From assembly GCA_018673255.1 (NCBI GenBank), contig JABHDC010000118.1:88474-152473 (forward strand): DNA of 64,000 nucleotides, in the 5' to 3' direction. The notes under the pieces are model-generated. The model worked only from the letters and a program-made list of their open reading frames with translations. It was not told the origin of the DNA and ran no database searches. Of the stretch, positions 58,726 through 64,000 are shown in pieces. The stretch comes from Gemmatimonadota bacterium. GTDB lineage: Bacteria; Latescibacterota; UBA2968; UBA8231. Both the position numbers and the translations under genes were made by a program. How positions within the stretch are numbered: position 1 is the stretch's first letter; the number at the start of each line of letters is the position of its first letter.

Positions 58726-59442
58726 ATGACTGAGTCGACTGGCGACAAGATTCGATACTGCTACGAGTTCCAGGTGCAGGGCGTGCGGCGCAGGTTCGAA
58801 CTGCAACTCGACCGACAGACGCTGGCCCTCGAACATGAGCCGATTCCTCAGTATCCGGACTGGACAGCACTGTCCAGTCAGCAATGTCCCAACTGCCCAC
58901 TGACGCCGGAGGAACACCCGCGCTGCCCGATCGCTGCAAATATCACGGGTCTCGTCGAGTTCTTTGCCGATATCGTCTCCTACGATGAAGTCGAAGTTCG
59001 GATCTCAACCGACGAGCGCAGCTACAGCAAGCGGACGATCACATCCGAAGCGGTCAGCTCATTGCTGGGAATCTACATGGTGACCAGCGGCTGCCCGATC
59101 ATGGACAAGCTGCGGCCCCTCGTACGCTTCCATCTTCCCGTGGCGACGGTGGAGGAGACGAGATTTCGGGCGATTGCGATGTATCTGGTCGCCCAGTTCT
59201 TCGTGCACCGAAAGGGTGGGGTGCCCGACTGGGATCTGGAGAAATTGCCGGCCATCTATCGCGAGATCGGTATGGTCAATCGCAGTTTTATGGAGCGCCT
59301 GCGCCAGACTGTGGCTCAGGATGCCAATCTGAATGCCGTCGTCCGCCTTGATTGTTTTGCCAGCACGATCATCCTGACCATCGACACCGATGAACTCGAT
59401 GAAATGGAAGCGACGTTCCTGCCCTACCTGACACCCGAATAG
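58726..59442 (+). CDS. conserved protein of unknown function with Cys-rich motif
   Basis: 238 residues. A CPNCPLTPEEHPRCP motif (residues about 54-68) with three or four Cys may bind metal. Conserved-looking ITSEAVSSLLGIYMVTSGCP and VRFHLPVATVEETRFRA follow. It recalls a broadly distributed family of unknown function (I think DUF6901). It ends 7 bp before the FMN oxidase start, so they are probably co-transcribed. Confidence 0.78.
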   Translation: MTESTGDKIRYCYEFQVQGVRRRFELQLDRQTLALEHEPIPQYPDWTALSSQQCPNCPLTPEEHPRCPIAANITGLVEFFADIVSYDEVEVRISTDERSYSKRTITSEAVSSLLGIYMVTSGCPIMDKLRPLVRFHLPVATVEETRFRAIAMYLVAQFFVHRKGGVPDWDLEKLPAIYREIGMVNRSFMERLRQTVAQDANLNAVVRLDCFASTIILTIDTDELDEMEATFLPYLTPE

Positions 59443-59449
59443 GTGCTGA

Positions 59450-60598
59450 GTGGATTCTCAAGATCTTCTGAATCGGTACCCGTCGATCGCCGATCTGCGG
59501 CTGCGGGCGAAGAAGCGGATTCCCTACTTCGCCTGGGAATACCTCGACAGTGGCACCGGTGCCGATGAGTGCCTGCGCCGCAATCGAGACGCCCTGGAAG
59601 CGGTTGTCCTCACGCCCGAATTCATGAAGGGTGTCTTCGAACCGGATCTCTCCACGAGTCTCTTCGGCACCGAGTACAAGGTGCCTTTCGGTGTGTCACC
59701 CGTGGGGCTCACTGGCCTGATGTGGCCCCGGGCTGAGCGCATCCTGGCACGAACGGCGGCGAAGTATCGTTTGCCCTATGCGCTGAGCACGGTGGCGACG
59801 GAGGCACCCGAGACGATCGGCCCGCTGGCCGATGGGATGGGCTGGTTTCAGCTGTATCCGCCGCGGCGTGCCGAAATCCGTCGTGATCTGTTGCTGCGGG
59901 CTCGCGACAATGGTTTCACCACGATGCTTGTGACCGCCGATGTCCCCATTGGCAGTCGCCGCGAGCGACAGGTCCGAGCCGGCGTGAGAGTACCGCCGAA
60001 AATGACTCCCCTCATGATCTACCGCTGCCTCGTGCGCCCCGGCTGGAGTCTGGCGACCCTGTTCGCAGGCACACCTCGTTTCCGCGGCGTGGAGAAGTAT
60101 CTGGACGGAAGCGACATGCAGGACATGCTGTCATTCATCGGCCAGGGATTGGGCGGCTCGCTCGACTGGGAATACCTGCAGGCGGTGCGCGAGGAGTGGG
60201 ACGGGCCACTCGTGCTCAAGGGCGTGCTCGACGTAGCCGAAGCGGAACGTGCCGTGTCACTCGGCTACGAGGGCATCATGGTATCCAACCATGGGGGGCG
60301 GCAGTTCGATGGCGCGCCGGCGGCGATCCATGTGCTGCCCCAGATTGCGGCGGCCGTCGGCGAACGAGCGAAGATCCTCTTCGACAGTGGCGCACGAGGC
60401 GGTCTCGATATCGCGCGGGCACTGGCGCTGGGGGCCGACTTCGTCCTGCTGGGGCGAGCCTTCATGTATGGAGTGGCCGCGCTGGGGCGGCGGGGTGGCG
60501 ACCATGTGGCCGAGATCCTGACGGCCGATCTCTCGAACAACATGACACAACTCGGGTGCCGGGCCCTGGCCGAGCTCAGGCAACGTCGTGTGGTCTGA
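59450..60598 (+). CDS. FMN-dependent alpha-hydroxy-acid oxidase/dehydrogenase
   Basis: 382 residues from GTG. LldD/glycolate-oxidase family: FAWEYLDSGTGAD start, PFGVSPVGLTGLMWP, the catalytic SNHGGRQFDGAP (His and Arg) and FMN-phosphate binding FDSGARGGLDIARALALGAD. Substrate is a 2-hydroxy acid such as lactate or glycolate; the dehydratase products nearby are compatible. It ends at a terminator shared with the sigma factor gene. Confidence 0.94.
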   Translation: MDSQDLLNRYPSIADLRLRAKKRIPYFAWEYLDSGTGADECLRRNRDALEAVVLTPEFMKGVFEPDLSTSLFGTEYKVPFGVSPVGLTGLMWPRAERILARTAAKYRLPYALSTVATEAPETIGPLADGMGWFQLYPPRRAEIRRDLLLRARDNGFTTMLVTADVPIGSRRERQVRAGVRVPPKMTPLMIYRCLVRPGWSLATLFAGTPRFRGVEKYLDGSDMQDMLSFIGQGLGGSLDWEYLQAVREEWDGPLVLKGVLDVAEAERAVSLGYEGIMVSNHGGRQFDGAPAAIHVLPQIAAAVGERAKILFDSGARGGLDIARALALGADFVLLGRAFMYGVAALGRRGGDHVAEILTADLSNNMTQLGCRALAELRQRRVV

Positions 60599-60613
60599 GA
60601 CACTTGTCTGAGC

Positions 60614-60653
60614 AAAAAAAAGAGCGACGGCCACCCGCAGGTGGCCGTCGCTC
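60614..60653. terminator. bidirectional terminator between hydroxy-acid oxidase and sigma factor
   Basis: Perfect 14-bp stem (60622-60635 with 60640-60653) and a 4-base CGCA loop, preceded by eight A on the plus strand, which is a U-tract for the minus-strand sigma gene. Confidence 0.9.
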
Positions 60654-60678
60654 ATGATGCTGAATTGCCTTGCGCCTT

Positions 60679-61530
60679 TTAGTCAAAAAGGGAGCGCAGT
60701 GTCTCGCGACGTGAAGGATGACGCAGCTTGCTGAAGGCGCGCTCCTTCAATTGGCGGATGCGCTCGCGAGTCAGTTGCATCCGGTCGCCAATCTGCTCCA
60801 GCGTCATCGGCTCGGAGCCATCCAGACCATAGTAGGACCGGACGATCGATAGTTCGCGTTCGTCCAGGCCTTCCAACATCATCTCCAGGCCCTTCTGGCT
60901 CGACAGGCGCGTGATGACTTCGTCGGGCTGCGCCTGCGTGGTATCGGCCAGGATCGTGAGTAAGGTTGAGCTCTCGTCCTCGTCATAGACGGCGCGATCG
61001 AGGGAGACGGCATGGCGACCATTGAGTACGGTCTCGCGCACCTCGGCGACGGTTACATCGAGGGAGGCGGCGATTTCTTCGTCGAGTGGCTCACCGCCGC
61101 TGGCCTCACCCAGCTGGCGCCTGGCGTGGGCGATCTTGCGCAGGAGGCCGATACGGTTGAGGGGAAGACGGACCGTGCGGCTGTCTTCGGCCAGGGACTG
61201 CTGGATCGCCTGGCGAATCCACCACACAGCGTAGGAGATGAACTTGAAACCCCGTGTTGCATCGAATCGATCTACGGCAGTCATCAGGCCGAGATTGCCG
61301 GCGCTGATCAGATCGGGGAAGGACAATCCGCGGTTCCGATACTTCTTGGCAACGGTGACGACGAAGAGAAGATTGGCTTCGGCAAGTTCCTCGCGCGCCC
61401 GCTCGTCTCCGGCCGCGATCCGTTCAGCCAACTCGGCTTCCTTCTCGCGGGACAGGGGCTGCGAACTGCCGATCTCGTCGAAATATGCCTGCAGACTGAC
61501 ATCATCTTCGGTCCAGCTGTCGTGATTCAC
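60679..61530 (-). CDS. sigma-70 family RNA polymerase sigma factor (compact RpoD-like)
   Basis: 283 residues from GTG 61530 with GAGGAG upstream. Regions 1.2 to 4.2 are all present: YFDEIGSSQPLSREKEAELA, NLLFVVTVAKKYRNRGLSF, AGNLGLMTAVDRFD, GFKFISYAVWWIRQAI, RLPLNRIGLLRKI, SLDRAVYDEDES and the region 4.2 helix LEQIGDRMQLTRERIRQLKE. It lacks the long region 1.1 and inner loop of proteobacterial RpoD, as in the primary sigma factors of Bacteroidetes and Chlorobi. It could also be a secondary group 2 sigma factor. Confidence 0.92.
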   Translation of the reverse strand: MNHDSWTEDDVSLQAYFDEIGSSQPLSREKEAELAERIAAGDERAREELAEANLLFVVTVAKKYRNRGLSFPDLISAGNLGLMTAVDRFDATRGFKFISYAVWWIRQAIQQSLAEDSRTVRLPLNRIGLLRKIAHARRQLGEASGGEPLDEEIAASLDVTVAEVRETVLNGRHAVSLDRAVYDEDESSTLLTILADTTQAQPDEVITRLSSQKGLEMMLEGLDERELSIVRSYYGLDGSEPMTLEQIGDRMQLTRERIRQLKERAFSKLRHPSRRETLRSLFD

Positions 61531-62503
61531 GGTAACGTTGACTCCTCAGCTGCGTAGAGATTGCGTCACCTTCTTCGGGGGTCGAAGAGGGGAGAGTAAA
61601 AGAATAGTGTACGCATTGATGCCGATTTGGCCGAATCTGCTCAAGGCTTGACACCTGAGGTGAGGATTGGGGTGTGCCTGTCTGCGAGTCTGGCCATCGG
61701 TATGGTCGCACCAATTCAGAATCGATCGACAGATGAATTTTGGTCATAAACTGTTGTTACAGAAGGAGTTGAGACCATTAGGTAAGGCCTGCATTCAACG
61801 AAATCGAGCATTTTCGGTGACTCAATGGATCGTATCGGGTGAATGGCCCCGGACTCGGCAGAGCCCGAGGGTCTGCAGTCACGAAACCCGTAGTCCGCGG
61901 AAGGCAGCGAAAGCCAGGTCGGTCGTCTGGGCACGATGAGCGGCGCCCTCCCAGGACCGGCACAATCTGCGGGAGACGACGATTGATGGTCAAGATGCCG
62001 CAGCGTCTCGGTCAGGTTGGCGAACCGAAGGTCTGCGCTGGCGAGTTCCGATCGGCTCGTATGATCGGGGTGCACGGCGATACAGAACATGCCCGCCCTG
62101 TTCAGGGACTTCACGCCAGACCCGGAATCCTCGAAACCGATGCACGGGTTACGGGGGCTCACCATTACCAGAACTCGAGACTTCGCGTAATCTGGGCGAA
62201 ATGGGGCGTCATGTAGTCGAAAGAGTCTTCGAGCAGGAATACCACTGCCGACATGATCCGTAACTGCCCCATCGTGCCTCCTCTGCTTGTCCCTCACCGA
62301 TTCTGACGCGTGAGGCCCCTGTCGGTTTCTGACCCTGCCTCGCCAACCGGGGGTAACTGGGTTCCTGATCCTGGCGCGCATATCTTGACAGCCACTCGAC
62401 TGAGGATACAGTCGATGAGCCGTGCGAACTGATCCATGTGACCGGGCGGCAATTCTTTTTCAACATCCAGTAACGTGACGTCTGACTTCAGGGGCCTTGT
62501 AGT
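61531..62503. other. 973-bp spacer, mostly without genes
   Basis: Contains the HAD remnant at 61992-62198 (minus). The rest shows no recognisable gene. Bases 61590-61630 (upstream of the sigma gene on the minus strand) are more A/T-rich, with TACACT possible as a -10. Confidence 0.6.
61992..62198 (-). pseudogene. remnant of a HAD phosphatase (beta-phosphoglucomutase-like) C-terminus
   Basis: The frame encodes a stretch like the last third of HAD hydrolases: CIGFEDSGSGVKSLNRAG, followed by MFCIAVHPDHTS and ASADLRFANLTETLRHL. This matches the motif IV FEDS plus the terminal SAD...L helix. No motif I (DxDGT) is found upstream in any frame, and the frame extends into unrelated sequence at both ends. 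Probably a decayed or partly deleted gene. Confidence 0.6.
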
Positions 62504-64000
62504 ATGAACAAGTCATCCAACACAGCTGGCCCTGGTACACCAGATCCTGGCAAGGGTTCATCCGCAGCCGAGATCGAGCCGGTGGCCGATGTGGTCAGTC
62601 GGGCTCAGGCAGGTGATCCGGGTGCGCTGGCCGAACTGGTCCGCCGCTTCCAGGATATGGCGGTGGGTTACGCGTGGTCGCTGCTAGGGGACTTCCATCT
62701 GGCCGAAGACGCGGCGCAGGATGCCTTCATCCAGGTCCTCGGGGACCTGACGAGCCTGCGTGAAGCGGCCGCCTTCCCCGGTTGGCTGCGGCGCATCGTG
62801 TTCAAGCATTGCGATCGACACACGCGCCGCGCCGGCCTGTCCACCGTCCCACTGGAGGGGGTCGTGGAGCTCACGGCCGATATGAAAACGCCCAACCCGC
62901 TGGACGAACTTGAGCGCGCCGAAGCAGCAGGGGTGATCCGCATCGCCGTGGCATCTCTGCCGGAGCATCAGCGCGAGACGGTCACACTCTACTATATCGG
63001 TGAACACTCGCAGTCTGAGATTGCCACCTTCCTCGACATCACGGAGGGCGCCGTGCGCAAGCGGTTGCACGACGCCCGCAAGTCCCTCAAGGAGACACTG
63101 CTGGATATGGTCAAGAAGACGCTGCACAACGACGCCCCATCGCGCGATGATCGCTTTGAGACGCACGTCCTGCTCGGTGCCGCGGCCGAAAGGGGAGACC
63201 TGGCGGAGGTGCGCCGGATCCTCGTGGCAGCGCCCGAACTGGCCCGTCAGGATGCGGCCGGCAGTGACGAGCATCAGCCTCTGCATTACGCAGTCTACGG
63301 CAATCAACTCGACGTGGTGGAGCTGCTCCTGGCGGCGGGGGCGGATCCCCTCAAGGGGATCTATCCCCATCGCGAAGCCACATCCCCGCGGGCCATGGCC
63401 TTCGACCGGGGGCTGACTCCCATCGTCGAGGCGATCGACGCACATCTGGCCAGGCAGCGTGGCGCCAGCGATGTGGGTCGCGATCTGGGAAATGCCGCGG
63501 GCCGAGGTGACCTGGCAGGCGTGGCGGCGATCCTCGACAGCGATACGTCCGCCCTCGATGCACGGGACAATCGCGGCAGGACTGCACTGCACCGGGCCGC
63601 TGAAGGTGCGCACCTGGGTCTGGCGACGATGCTGCTGGATCGGGGTGCTGACGTGGATGCGGAGGATGCCGATGGGCGTCGTCCTCTGCAGATGGCTCTA
63701 CACCACGGGTGGAAGGTGCCAGACGACCAGTATTCGAGCTACACGGCCATGGCGGGGCTCCTCGTCGGACGGGGTGCGCGGTATGATCTGTGGGCCGCTG
63801 CCGGTCTGGGAGATGTGGCTGGTGTCCGGGGATTCCTCGATGCCGGCACCGACGCGCTCAATGGTGTCGATGGTCGTGGCGCGCCACTCACGGTGGCGGC
63901 TTTCCGGGGTCATGCCAACATCGCGACGATGTTACTGGTGGCCGGGGCCGATCCGGATGCAAAGTTTCCGATCGACGTGGCGGGCGAACCATTCGTGCAG
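62504..64000 (+). CDS. ECF-type sigma factor fused to ankyrin repeats (3' truncated by window)
   Basis: 499 codons without a stop to the window end. Residues 25-95 are sigma region 2 (GALAELVRRFQDMAVGYAW, AEDAAQDAFIQVL), residues 130-200 region 4 (LPEHQRETVTLYYIGEHS, then ITEGAVRKRLHDARK). From residue about 220 to the end ankyrin repeats follow (PLHYAVYGNQLDVVELLLAA, TALHRAAEGAHLGLATMLLD, PLTVAAFRGHANIATMLLVA). The ankyrin part may bind a protein in place of a separate anti-sigma factor. No anti-sigma gene is visible upstream. Confidence 0.9.
   Translation, partial: MNKSSNTAGPGTPDPGKGSSAAEIEPVADVVSRAQAGDPGALAELVRRFQDMAVGYAWSLLGDFHLAEDAAQDAFIQVLGDLTSLREAAAFPGWLRRIVFKHCDRHTRRAGLSTVPLEGVVELTADMKTPNPLDELERAEAAGVIRIAVASLPEHQRETVTLYYIGEHSQSEIATFLDITEGAVRKRLHDARKSLKETLLDMVKKTLHNDAPSRDDRFETHVLLGAAAERGDLAEVRRILVAAPELARQDAAGSDEHQPLHYAVYGNQLDVVELLLAAGADPLKGIYPHREATSPRAMAFDRGLTPIVEAIDAHLARQRGASDVGRDLGNAAGRGDLAGVAAILDSDTSALDARDNRGRTALHRAAEGAHLGLATMLLDRGADVDAEDADGRRPLQMALHHGWKVPDDQYSSYTAMAGLLVGRGARYDLWAAAGLGDVAGVRGFLDAGTDALNGVDGRGAPLTVAAFRGHANIATMLLVAGADPDAKFPIDVAGEPFVQ

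Overview
The window is 64 kb of a high-GC (about 60% by eye) bacterial chromosome. I see no phage, insertion sequence, CRISPR array, rRNA or tRNA. The best phylogenetic clue is the 283-residue sigma-70 factor at 60679-61530, which has the compact form typical of the primary sigma factor in the Bacteroidetes/Chlorobi (FCB) side of the tree. Together with an outer-membrane Omp85 barrel (Gram-negative envelope), many oxidoreductases, TIM-barrel isomerases and polysaccharide enzymes, this fits an uncultivated FCB-group bacterium such as Latescibacterota. That placement is inference. Genes are packed tightly, often with 4-base ATGA/GTGA overlaps.

Layout. 1-3.1 kb: the end of an Omp85 barrel, a kinase-like lipoprotein and a PAP2 phosphatase. 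3.1-12.8 kb: pirin, mannonate dehydratase, a glycyl radical enzyme, a GHL10-type glycosidase-like protein, a bacterial relative of the animal pyrophosphate/ATP exporter ANKH, and a two-cupin protein. 12.9-17.3 kb: TldE-TldD-FAD oxidoreductase operon. 17.7-25.6 kb: an orphan response regulator with inverted domain order, a heparinase-like protein, Tex and a sensor kinase. 25.8-33 kb: a catalytically dead aldo/keto reductase, an MFS transporter without a normal start codon, a uronate-dehydrogenase-like SDR coupled to a sialidase-fold protein, an SGNH hydrolase and a small lipoprotein. 33.2-36.3 kb: a Tat-exported aldo/keto reductase, then two paralogous XRE regulators with a 42-residue membrane peptide. 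36.4-42.4 kb: a UroD-like protein, a flavin reductase, an apparent selenocysteine ArsC, a CocE-type hydrolase and a phytoene-desaturase-like oxidoreductase. 43-53.9 kb: a sugar isomerase, gamma-glutamyltransferase, two orphan FliG C-domain proteins, a P-loop kinase, a coupled trio (toroid protein, Dph6-like, HAD), a second glycosidase-like barrel and a GNAT protein. 54-60.6 kb: a 2,3-diketogulonate reductase divergent from a UxaA (two-piece), esterase and enolase-superfamily operon, then a protein of unknown function and an FMN hydroxyacid oxidase. 60.6-64 kb: the sigma factor, a 970-bp gap with a decayed HAD remnant, and an ECF sigma factor fused to ankyrin repeats that runs off the window.

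Working together. Many genes fit capture and breakdown of uronic-acid polysaccharides: lyase- and glycosidase-like enzymes, an MFS carrier, uronate dehydrogenase-like and diketogulonate reductases, and mannonate and altronate dehydratases converging on 2-keto-3-deoxygluconate. The genes are scattered in small operons rather than one polysaccharide utilisation locus, and no SusC/SusD pair is present.

The most notable observation is the gene at 38258-38608. It reads as a complete ArsC-family protein if the in-frame TGA at codon 12, exactly the catalytic cysteine position, is selenocysteine. A good Shine-Dalgarno site precedes it and a SECIS-like stem-loop follows the TGA. Other striking items are the ANKH homologue, the orphan FliG-C proteins, the ECF-ankyrin fusion and the XRE/microprotein module with its structured leader.
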